The notes under the pieces: generated by a model
The model's database searches: none
What the model was told of the DNA's origin: nothing
What the model saw: the letters and a program-made list of their open reading frames with translations, nothing else
Position numbers and translations under genes: made by a program
In this document: piece by piece, positions 1 to 5,977 of the stretch
How the letters are laid out: each line of letters opens with the position of its first letter
How positions within the stretch are numbered: position 1 is the stretch's first letter
DNA from: Kiritimatiellia bacterium
Lineage (GTDB): Bacteria > Verrucomicrobiota > Kiritimatiellia > RFP12 > UBA1067
DNA: 12,268 nt
Assembly (NCBI GenBank): GCA_017648225.1
Contig: JAGCJE010000202.1
Span: 1-12,268, forward strand
Direction of reading: 5' to 3'

Positions 1-92
1 GCGCCGTCGGCGGCGAGACGCTTGGCGATCGCCGCTCCGATTCCGCGGGCGGCGCCCGTTACGATGGCGACCATTCCTTCAAGATTTTTCAT
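1..92 (-). CDS. Short-chain dehydrogenase/reductase, N-terminal fragment (cut by window edge)
   Basis: Only the first 30 codons are inside the window. They read MKNLEGMVAIVTGAARGIGA and then AIAKRLAADG. This is the opening beta strand and glycine-rich TGxxxGIG dinucleotide-binding turn of a classical NAD(P)-dependent short-chain dehydrogenase/reductase (residues about 12-18). The family includes FabG-type 3-oxoacyl-ACP reductases and many sugar or alcohol dehydrogenases. The catalytic Ser-Tyr-Lys lies outside the window, so the substrate cannot be named. The ATG at 90-92 is chosen because AAGGAG lies six bases upstream (99-104) and the protein starts just before the first beta strand, as is usual for this family. 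A promoter-like pair lies a short way upstream. Confidence 0.88.
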   Translation of the reverse strand, partial: MKNLEGMVAIVTGAARGIGAAIAKRLAADG

Positions 93-98
93 CCTTCT

Positions 99-104
99 CT
101 CCTT
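99..104 (-). promoter_or_regulatory. Ribosome binding site of the dehydrogenase gene
   Basis: On the minus strand AAGGAG sits six bases before the ATG at 90-92. This is a near-consensus Shine-Dalgarno sequence and fixes the start codon. Confidence 0.8.
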
Positions 105-124
105 ATTTAAGTGAAAACGAAAGT

Positions 125-153
125 ATTGTATCAAATCACCGCCCCACACGCAA
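125..153 (-). promoter_or_regulatory. Candidate sigma-70-type promoter for the dehydrogenase gene
   Basis: On the minus strand TTGCGT (148-153) and TACAAT (125-130) are separated by exactly 17 bases. The -10 matches consensus at five of six positions and the -35 at three of six. Transcription would start near 118, giving a leader of about 25 bases that contains the ribosome binding site. The -10 is convincing and the -35 is weak. Confidence 0.5.
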
Positions 154-213
154 ACGAACCGCTGCCGAAACTTCCCGTCGATTGAAATACTGCAGACCAA
201 ACTGACTACCTTT

Positions 214-236
214 CGTCATATGATGACGCCTGTCAT
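214..236. repeat. Clustered GTCAT/ATGAC half-sites (possible operator)
   Basis: CGTCAT (214-219) and ATGACG (223-228) form a perfect inverted repeat with a three-base centre. A further GTCAT (232-236) makes a second overlapping inverted repeat with ATGAC (223-227). The cluster lies about 60 bases upstream of the candidate dehydrogenase -35. The spacing could suit a dimeric regulator, but no regulator gene is present and short palindromes arise by chance. Confidence 0.25.
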
Positions 237-289
237 AATCGCAGCGGATTTCACCGCAACCGTGCTCACCTTTTAATATGGTCAACATA

Positions 290-530
290 GCGCTACGTGG
301 GCTTAACGGAGGCTCTTCTCGATCTCGACCCGCTCCGGAGTTGTAACGCCTTTATAAACAAGACAAGTAAAAACACTTACTCCGGGGAAGCCACAACAAC
401 GCCACTGGCTGCATACAACGACTCTCATACGGCTACAATCCTTCGCGAGTCTCACTCGAAGACCTCCGCTTAATCCCCCTTCGCTTCACTTGAGGTTTAA
501 ATGGACGATTTACTTTTGTGCTTCGCTTAG
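290..530 (+). repeat. Left copy of a diverged long inverted repeat flanking the LRR gene
   Basis: This non-coding stretch resembles the reverse complement of 4665-4890. The best-matching core is 359-458. It includes CAAGACAAGT, then CTTACTCCGGGGA, GCCACAACA, CGACTCTC and CACTCG, all in the same order and nearly the same spacing as in the right copy. An outer anchor CTCGATCTCG (318-327) and a weaker inner match around 513-532 extend the similarity. By eye about three quarters of core positions agree, with a few one- or two-base gaps. One frame of both copies reads a similar short peptide (YSGEATT here, YSGDATT on the right), but here it stops at TAA 471-473. Either the repeat is a decayed coding fragment or the shared frame is accidental. 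Ends are approximate. Confidence 0.7.
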
Positions 531-772
531 GCGTACTGGCCTTCCTCGTCTTGCTTACGTCTTACACCGTCTTTCTGCGAACCGCGCTCGCACGCCTCAT
601 TCAGCTCGACGCGCGCTACTCCCGTCCCGCTTCCACATACCTATTTCGCAGTCTATTTACTTCCATACGCCAATCTTGGCAGTATTTGTTTAGCCAACTA
701 AAAAGAAAACAGACCTCCCAGCTCAATCCAGATTACGCAATCCGCAGAACATATCTTTCCTAAAGTGAACAA
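531..772. other. Gene-free stretch between the left repeat and the LRR gene
   Basis: The stretch has two open frames on the plus strand, but they have no ribosome binding site, an arginine- and serine-rich low-quality composition and no recognisable domain. I do not call them genes. It lies just past the stop codon of the LRR gene. On the minus strand a T-rich run (around 700-712) and a weak TTGGC/GCCAA pair (around 676-697) occur, but in the wrong order for an intrinsic terminator. Nothing else is recognised. Confidence 0.6.
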
Positions 773-1156
773 CTACTTCATTTCTACGACAACCTTAAAG
801 AAATTATAATTAGCCTCATCTCCATTAACCTTAGACCATTGAGCATCCGGAAGCTTGGTTTTGCCATAAATCGTATATTGCCTAAGCGATGCTTGATCTT
901 CTGGTAATTCTGGTGTCCAACTGACCATAGGCTTACCATCTACAATCGTAACCGAAGCCATAAACTTGTCATTAAGGTCAATCGGATTTGTTCCTGCAAC
1001 ATAATCCTGCCATACTAACATCGCATTACCGGCACCATCTACCTTACCTGTAGGCTTCATAAGAGCTTTGCCGAAATCACTACCGAATTTAGCCTCAAAG
1101 CCCTCATAATTCTCCTTCCATTCAGTCGGGACACATACCGCACCACCACTCGTAAT
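773..1156 (-). other. C-terminal PVC-type surface-protein module of the LRR protein
   Basis: The last 120 or so residues contain W-Q-D-Y-V-A-G-T-N-P-x-D, then V-T-I-V-D-G-K-P-M-V-S-W, then Y-T-I-Y-G-K-x-x-L-x-D-A-x-W, and end F-F-K-V-V-V-E-M-K. From memory this resembles C-terminal regions of many verrucomicrobial and kiritimatiellotal extracellular proteins, where a WQEYxAGTDPxD segment precedes a small beta domain with a Y-x-V-x-x-S-x-x-L-x-x-W motif. A role in sorting or anchoring is inferred, not shown. Confidence 0.55.
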
Positions 1157-3973
1157 CTCTGTTATCACATTAACATACCCAGTATCTTCTCCGACTGGAA
1201 TTGCTATTTCGGGCTGAACGCTATTTAACACATAATGTACAACAACATTCGTAACAGTCAACGTATATGCATTTTCTAAAGGATTCGAGCCGCTATTATC
1301 AGGAACGACAGGATTTTGACCTGATCCCGGTTGTGCTTCAGGAACATAACTTACAATTTGCCTATCTTGCCAAGTCGAAGGTATTCCCTCTGATATTCCG
1401 CCATTCCAACCAATAGAACCTTCAGACACAGAGAATACCAAACGCCGCGGAGTTCCATAAAAGGATTTTTCCCAGAGAAGATCCGGCGCATCACCTGCAA
1501 ATACAACTGACTTCAATGATCCTGCCATATAAAATCCTCCATCAATCCATGACAATGTCGATGGCAACTTCACATATTCTACTGATAAGCATGAATCAAA
1601 TGTACCCTCCAATCCAACCATTCCTTCGGCAATTTCGACATCCCTTAACGAAACGCAGTCATAAAAACCATAATTGAAAACAATCTTGCCACGACCATTC
1701 TCCAAATCCTCGCTTTGTCCTGTAATTTTCAACTTTTCTATATCTCGATACGATGGAAAAATCGTAAGGCCATATTCCTGCAACAAATAATTGGATATCG
1801 TCAAATCTTTAATCGACGAACATCCCGCAAAAGCACATCCATCTATCCAACTTACAGTTGAAGGTAAAACAAACCTATTTAGCGCGACACAATTTTCAAA
1901 TAAAGCATAACCGGCATAACAAGAATCTCCTCCTAAGACAGAACTATTATGCGATTTTGTAGGCACAGAATCACACCAAGACCCCCATCCCAATCTTTTA
2001 ACTCCTTCATTTATCAAGACGTTCGTCAACGACGTACAATTATAAAAAAGACCATCCAACAAATCTTCTAAAGTTCCAGGTATTTCAATATCTTTCAGTA
2101 AAGAGCATTCAGCAAAAACACCAAATCCCATATATGACAACTCGTTCGGCAAAAATATATCAGCCAAAGAAGTGCATTTATAAAACGCTTGATGTCCAAT
2201 GCTCTTAAGAGCAGCCGACAACGTTATATTTTTCAATGAAGTACAACATGCAAAGGTTCGATCCCCAATATTAGTAACTGTGTTTGGAATAACAAGACTA
2301 TTTAACAACAAACAACCCTCAAACACACCTGTCGGCGAGACTTCTCCACACAACACCTGACTTCCATCACTTGAGGACATATTAGCCCCACCTAAATCTC
2401 CAAGTGTAGAACCATCCTCAAGTATAGTGCTCCCATTCGAAGGTATGCTTTCATAAAATTTAGAACACATTCCTATACTCTTAACACCTTCATTTATTTT
2501 AACATCTTTTAAAGATGTGCACCCCATAAACGCTCTTTCTCCAATAGATTCTACTGATCCAGGTATTTCAATACGCTCCAATGATTCACAACCACAAAAC
2601 GCATCACGCCCAATACTCTTAATACCTTCTGGGATTGTTACGCTAATGAGATCACTGCAATCCTGAAACATTGAACTGCCAATCCTATCAACACCATCTA
2701 TTATTATGCTCGTAAGACCGCTGCAACTCAAAAACACCCTGTCTGCAATCCCCCTAACTCCTATGAGATTTATATTACCGGAACACGAGCTATTACATCC
2801 AACAACCCAACCATCTACCAGTCTCGCGCCCGAAATTGTTGTTGTATCATATAATTTCGAATTACAATCATCAAACGCGCCAGTCCCAATACTTGTGATA
2901 CTGTCAGGAATCGTTACACCTGCAAGTGAGCTGCACCCTGAAAACGCTTTATCGGCAATATTAGTAGCACCATCAGCGATAACAATATTCGTAACAAAAG
3001 CATATGCCTCAGGAAGATATATACTAAGGTTCGTATTGCAAATACACTGGGGAACGACAATATCTTTTAGCGACGTACAATTACCAAATGCGTAATTCTG
3101 AATATTAGTCACGGTTGATGGAATTTTTACACTCTGCAGAGAAAAACATCCCTGAAAAACAGGAGATAATCCCCACCACAAAGAAGAACCACCTAAAGAA
3201 CCACCTGAGGTCTGAATAAAAAAGTCCTTACTAATCCCCAAAACTTCAAGTCCTTCATTCAATACAATCTCTTTTAAGGATTCACAATAAGCAAAAGCAC
3301 CGCCTGATATAACCTTGACAGATTCTGGCACTTCTATCCGTTCTATAAGCCTACACCCATTAAAAGCATTATCACCTATATTCGTTACACTATTAGGAAT
3401 CACAACACTTTCAAGATGCACAAACCCATTGAAAGCATCATTCCCAATATTTTCCACCCCATCAGGTATTGCCAAATTCACAACACGTTCGCCATTTAAA
3501 TAAAGATTCAATATTGAGCTTGACGCCATTGAATCTCGCGAGATACTGCACCAGCTTGCAATATCGTCAATATATACACCCAACAGCGGATTACACCCAT
3601 TAAACGCAGAATAACCGATATACGTGATACTATTAGGAATCGTTACACTCATAAGCGAACTACAACCATAAAACGCTTCACTCCCAATACTCGTAACGCC
3701 ATCCGGTATAGTGATACTCTCAATCGAGCTACAACCATAAAACGCTCGACTCCCAATACTCGTAACTGGATAACCACCAAGCGACGAAGGAATTGTAATT
3801 GTCCCAGTTGTTGTACTCGGAACAGCTAGCGACCCCCCACCTAGTGATGCTGTACCGCCAAGAGTAAGTGAATATCTCCAAGCAATACCATTCACCGTTT
3901 CAGTTTCTGCCTGCACACAGAATGCTACGAACAGAACAGCACAGATAACCATAAATTTCTTGAGCATTTTCAT
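773..3973 (-). CDS. Secreted BspA-type leucine-rich-repeat surface protein (LRR_5 family)
   Basis: This 1066-residue protein is probably exported and surface-exposed, in the class used for adhesion or host and particle contact. Residues 1-22 are a classic signal peptide: Lys-rich start, hydrophobic core VICAVLFVAF, cleavage near VQA. Residues about 60-835 hold many copies of the roughly 23-residue BspA/TpLRR unit, S-L-x-x-V-x-I-P-x-S-V-T-x-I-G-x-x-A-F-x-G-C. Four larger blocks, three with loop insertions, lie between residues about 207 and 822. Residues 875-900 are a Pro/Gly/Ser/Asn linker. Residues about 940-1066 form a C-terminal module with WQDYVAGTNP (988-997) and a beta-rich end. The start is the ATG at 3973, because GGGAG lies six bases upstream and it begins the signal peptide cleanly. 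An upstream TTG at 3991 is rejected. The gene is markedly AT-richer than its neighbours and lies between inverted repeats, which suggests transfer or cassette movement. The ligand is unknown. Confidence 0.93.
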   Translation of the reverse strand: MKMLKKFMVICAVLFVAFCVQAETETVNGIAWRYSLTLGGTASLGGGSLAVPSTTTGTITIPSSLGGYPVTSIGSRAFYGCSSIESITIPDGVTSIGSEAFYGCSSLMSVTIPNSITYIGYSAFNGCNPLLGVYIDDIASWCSISRDSMASSSILNLYLNGERVVNLAIPDGVENIGNDAFNGFVHLESVVIPNSVTNIGDNAFNGCRLIERIEVPESVKVISGGAFAYCESLKEIVLNEGLEVLGISKDFFIQTSGGSLGGSSLWWGLSPVFQGCFSLQSVKIPSTVTNIQNYAFGNCTSLKDIVVPQCICNTNLSIYLPEAYAFVTNIVIADGATNIADKAFSGCSSLAGVTIPDSITSIGTGAFDDCNSKLYDTTTISGARLVDGWVVGCNSSCSGNINLIGVRGIADRVFLSCSGLTSIIIDGVDRIGSSMFQDCSDLISVTIPEGIKSIGRDAFCGCESLERIEIPGSVESIGERAFMGCTSLKDVKINEGVKSIGMCSKFYESIPSNGSTILEDGSTLGDLGGANMSSSDGSQVLCGEVSPTGVFEGCLLLNSLVIPNTVTNIGDRTFACCTSLKNITLSAALKSIGHQAFYKCTSLADIFLPNELSYMGFGVFAECSLLKDIEIPGTLEDLLDGLFYNCTSLTNVLINEGVKRLGWGSWCDSVPTKSHNSSVLGGDSCYAGYALFENCVALNRFVLPSTVSWIDGCAFAGCSSIKDLTISNYLLQEYGLTIFPSYRDIEKLKITGQSEDLENGRGKIVFNYGFYDCVSLRDVEIAEGMVGLEGTFDSCLSVEYVKLPSTLSWIDGGFYMAGSLKSVVFAGDAPDLLWEKSFYGTPRRLVFSVSEGSIGWNGGISEGIPSTWQDRQIVSYVPEAQPGSGQNPVVPDNSGSNPLENAYTLTVTNVVVHYVLNSVQPEIAIPVGEDTGYVNVITEITSGGAVCVPTEWKENYEGFEAKFGSDFGKALMKPTGKVDGAGNAMLVWQDYVAGTNPIDLNDKFMASVTIVDGKPMVSWTPELPEDQASLRQYTIYGKTKLPDAQWSKVNGDEANYNFFKVVVEMK
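1508..3355 (-). repeat. Four higher-order repeat blocks inside the LRR gene
   Basis: Four blocks share an order of elements beyond the basic LRR: I-E-x-P-x-S-V, a C-x-S-L-K-D-I strand, a V-x-I-N-E-G-V-K-x-I/L-G strand, an insertion, F-x-x-C-x-x-L, then I/L-P-S-T-V-T-N/W-I-x-x-x-x-F. Approximate positions are 3059-3355, 2228-2587, 1802-2101 and 1508-1738. The insertions after the I-N-E-G strand differ in length (about 22, 48 and 29 residues, then essentially none) and are rich in Ser, Gly, Asn and Asp. The pattern points to segmental duplication of a multi-LRR unit followed by divergence of the loops. Confidence 0.65.
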
Positions 3974-3979
3974 CTCTTT

Positions 3980-3984
3980 CTCCC
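3980..3984 (-). promoter_or_regulatory. Ribosome binding site of the LRR gene
   Basis: GGGAG on the minus strand lies six bases before the ATG at 3971-3973 and decides between that ATG and the TTG at 3991. Confidence 0.7.
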
Positions 3985-4003
3985 GCGTCAATTGTTTAAC
4001 ACT

Positions 4004-4125
4004 GCCGCGTCGGCGAGAAAAGAAAACGCGGCGTGCCTTAAATTCATGTTATACGTGAGGCACGACCAAGCACCCTGAATAAAACAAAAACAGAAGACAC
4101 GCCACGTAGAATACAATTCGTGGCG
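4004..4125 (-). promoter_or_regulatory. Three tandem hairpins in the presumed leader of the LRR gene
   Basis: Three inverted repeats with perfect seven-base arms precede the LRR start codon. They are CGCCACG/CGTGGCG (arms 4119-4125 and 4100-4106), CGTGCCT/AGGCACG (4058-4064 and 4032-4038) and GCCGCGT/ACGCGGC (4026-4032 and 4004-4010). The last two abut at 4032. The first is followed on the minus strand by a T-rich stretch (4080-4097), so it has the shape of an intrinsic terminator or attenuator. I know no RNA family that matches. Confidence 0.5.
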
Positions 4126-4183
4126 CATCTCACATATCAAGCTTTATTCATTGAAGATTTGGTCGTTTTCACGTAAAGCAAAA

Positions 4184-4198
4184 TACGCAAGTTGCGTA
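4184..4198. repeat. Perfect palindrome TACGCAA-G-TTGCGTA
   Basis: Seven-base arms surround a single central base. The short spacer suits a DNA-binding dimer better than an RNA hairpin. The site lies about 210 bases before the LRR start codon and downstream of the candidate promoter. The function is unknown. Confidence 0.35.
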
Positions 4199-4239
4199 CG
4201 TTGCCAAGGTCCCTGTTAGGATTTCCCGGCTCCTTCTTC

Positions 4240-4274
4240 GCCGCGCATTATGCCGCGGCTGCAAAAGGTTTTGC
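4240..4274. repeat. Two adjacent inverted repeats in the LRR leader region
   Basis: GCCGCG (4240-4245) pairs with CGCGGC (4254-4259) across an eight-base loop. Immediately after it GCAAAA (4261-4266) pairs with TTTTGC (4269-4274) across two bases. With the palindrome at 4184 and the three hairpins nearer the gene they form a run of six inverted repeats within about 270 bases. Confidence 0.4.
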
Positions 4275-4664
4275 CTATCGGCTGTTTAAATGCAAGTCTC
4301 AAGCGCAAATCAAACAATGGAATTTCTACCCTTCCTTTGTTCGACTTCGACTATATACTTCGACTTAACAACTATCCAGGCCATTGGCGGATTCGCAGCA
4401 AGCCAAACCCGCCTCTATAAAAGATCATTCGTCGCTTTCACGATATAGCCGCCAAGTACTTGCCTACCCAACGTCTTAATCAGTTCTTATTATACCATAT
4501 TTATGCAAACCAAAGCGAAACTTCATAAAGCCATATTCACCCGATTCATAATTTTTTACACACTCCCTTTTATTGCAGAAGATATGGACAAACATACTGA
4601 AAAGCGATTAAAAATTCGTAGCCCGTAAAGCGGAACGTTAGTGGAGCTATCTAAAACCAATCGG
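4275..4664. other. Gene-free AT-rich stretch
   Basis: No ORF with a ribosome binding site or recognisable product is present on either strand. TTCGACTTCGACTATATACTTCGACTTAAC (around 4343-4372 as successive short motifs) repeats the hexamer-like CTTCGA or TTCGAC three times. The only regulatory signal I see is the extended -10 near 4489-4497. Nothing else is recognised. Confidence 0.6.
4489..4497 (-). promoter_or_regulatory. Candidate extended -10 promoter reading toward the LRR gene
   Basis: The minus strand reads TGGTATAAT, a perfect extended -10 (TGnTATAAT). No good -35 lies 16-18 bases upstream, which extended -10 promoters tolerate. A start near 4482 would give a leader of about 510 bases before the LRR ATG, containing the run of inverted repeats at 4004-4274. 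In AT-rich DNA a chance match is possible. Confidence 0.42.
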
Positions 4665-4890
4665 TGTTTCTAAAATCCAAGCGCAAAACAAAGACCTCGC
4701 TGACTTTGGTGCGAAGGCCGGGAAGTGGCACGAGTGAGGAGAGAGGTTTTGTAAGCGTACGAGAGTCGCTCGTACGAAACCAGTTGCGATGTTGTGGCAT
4801 CCCCGGAGTAAGCGCAACTACTTGTCTTGATTGTAAAGCATAAAACCGAACGACGAGATCGAGTGACAGCTTCCCGACCATAGCACCTTA
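4665..4890 (-). repeat. Right copy of the diverged long inverted repeat flanking the LRR gene
   Basis: Read on the minus strand this stretch parallels 290-530. The core (4829 down to 4731) carries CAAGACAAGT, CTTACTCCGGGGA, GCCACAACA, CGACTCTC and CACTCG in the same order. The outer anchor CTCGATCTCG lies at 4854-4863. This copy keeps an open frame of about 80 codons with no ribosome binding site. It also holds a perfect hairpin, CGTACGAG/CTCGTACG (arms 4769-4776 and 4756-4763, loop CGACT), which is broken in the left copy. The more intact frame and hairpin suggest this copy is closer to the ancestral element. Ends are approximate. Confidence 0.7.
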
Positions 4891-5015
4891 TTGCCCAATT
4901 CCATGTCCGCATTTATACATAGCAAGCAAGTACGCCGCAAAATGCAAATGCGATCATTCGATATAAGATCGAGGCAAAATGGCAACTGCAAAGCTGAGGA
5001 TATTTTAAACCGCCG

Positions 5016-5966
5016 TTACTTCGCAATGCGCACGCGAGGGTCCAGAAAGGCGTACAGAACGTCCGTGACGAGATTCACTACCTGATAAACAAGAGCGCCG
5101 AGGACGACGACCGCTCGGACAACCGCCAGATCCGCGGAATGGATCGCGTTTATCGAAACGGAGCCGAGACCGGGAATCCCGAAAAAACTTTCCAGCAGAA
5201 GCGAGCCTGTGAAAAGATACGGAATCGAAAGCGAAATGTACGTCACGATCGGGATGAGCGCGTTGCGCAGAACATGACGCGCCATCACCGTAAACCGGTT
5301 AAGCCCCTTTGAACGCGCCGTCAAGACATAAGGCTTGTAGATTTCGTCCAGTATCGCAGTACGGTAGAATCTGACATCCATGCCGAGAGAACTTAAAACT
5401 CCGATCATAACCGGCAGAATCATATATTCCACCGACCCGTACCCCCATATCGGAAACCATTCCGCCTTGAACGCGAGAAAGAACTGCCCCAAAAGCACCC
5501 ATACCACGTAGTTTACGCTCATCAGGACCGCTGAGACAAAAAGTATTATCTTATCCGGCGCCCGCCCCCTGTAGGCGGCCGACAAGGTCGCGAAGAAAAG
5601 CGCGAGTACCGATCCGAAGATCAATATCGGCACTGTAAGCGATAGTGACGGTCCGACGCCTCGCTTGAGAATATCCTTGACGGGCTCGTTCATCTTAGCG
5701 GAATAACCCAGATCTCCGGTCGCGACGTTTTTCATGAAAGCGAAAAACTGGCTGTCGAAAAAATCATCCTCGCCGATGATGAGCGGCTTATCGTAACCAT
5801 ATTGACGATTGAACGCCCTTATGCTCTCCTCGCTGGCTCCTTTACCCAGAATCGTCAGTGCGGGAGAATCTCCGATGACGACGTTGAACAGAAGAAACGT
5901 TATCAGGAGGATCCCCAACGTCGTGGGGATCGCCTCCAATATGCGCCGCAGAACGTATTTAAACAT
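5016..5966 (-). CDS. Dipeptide/oligopeptide-type ABC transporter permease (DppB/OppB/YejB-like)
   Basis: A 316-residue inner-membrane protein, normal length for the family, that would form half of the transmembrane channel of a peptide- or nickel-type ABC importer. Evidence: the MFKYVLRRILEAIPTTLGIL start typical of DppB/YejB, a conserved YGYDKP segment (56-61) and GDLGYS (84-89) in the periplasmic loop. The EAA-type coupling loop is at 208-239 (EIYKPYVLTARSKG, then RHVLRNALIP), followed by FTGSLLLESFFGIPGLG and a terminal DVLYAFLDPRVR. About six membrane helices are apparent. The ATG at 5966 matches the family N-terminus; GGGAG directly abuts it, so translation probably relies on coupling to the upstream gene, whose stop is 11 bases away. 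The second permease, the ATPases and a binding protein do not follow; the DNA continues into the repeat region. Confidence 0.9.
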   Translation of the reverse strand: MFKYVLRRILEAIPTTLGILLITFLLFNVVIGDSPALTILGKGASEESIRAFNRQYGYDKPLIIGEDDFFDSQFFAFMKNVATGDLGYSAKMNEPVKDILKRGVGPSLSLTVPILIFGSVLALFFATLSAAYRGRAPDKIILFVSAVLMSVNYVVWVLLGQFFLAFKAEWFPIWGYGSVEYMILPVMIGVLSSLGMDVRFYRTAILDEIYKPYVLTARSKGLNRFTVMARHVLRNALIPIVTYISLSIPYLFTGSLLLESFFGIPGLGSVSINAIHSADLAVVRAVVVLGALVYQVVNLVTDVLYAFLDPRVRIAK

Positions 5967-5977
5967 CTCCCGGTTCT

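Noticed and set aside
290..530. CRISPR array or tRNA/rRNA gene in the gene-free regions
   Set aside because: No regularly spaced direct repeats and no cloverleaf or conserved rRNA sequence could be found in 93-772 or 3974-5015.
518..763. Plus-strand frame of 81 codons downstream of the left repeat
   Set aside because: No ribosome binding site, no recognised domain, overlaps another low-quality frame; probably non-coding DNA.
3974..3991. TTG start of the LRR gene at 3991
   Set aside because: It adds a charged stretch before the signal peptide and has no ribosome binding site; ATG 3973 has GGGAG at ideal spacing.
4100..4274. A known riboswitch (cyclic di-GMP, cobalamin, tetrahydrofolate types considered)
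   Set aside because: Short fragments look similar but the conserved cores of these families are not present in order.
4460..4645. Integron attC site near the LRR gene
   Set aside because: ACCCAAC (near 4476) fits one attC core motif, but no partner GTTRRRY at a suitable distance or characteristic folded arms were found, and no integrase gene is present.
290..4890. Diversity-generating retroelement acting on the LRR gene
   Set aside because: No reverse transcriptase, no template repeat near the gene's 3' end, and the flanking repeats lie outside the coding region in inverted orientation.
4651..4912. Two overlapping minus-strand frames of 76 and 80 codons in the right repeat
   Set aside because: Neither has a ribosome binding site. 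They overlap in different frames and coincide with a repeat, so I describe the repeat instead, while noting the shared peptide as a question.
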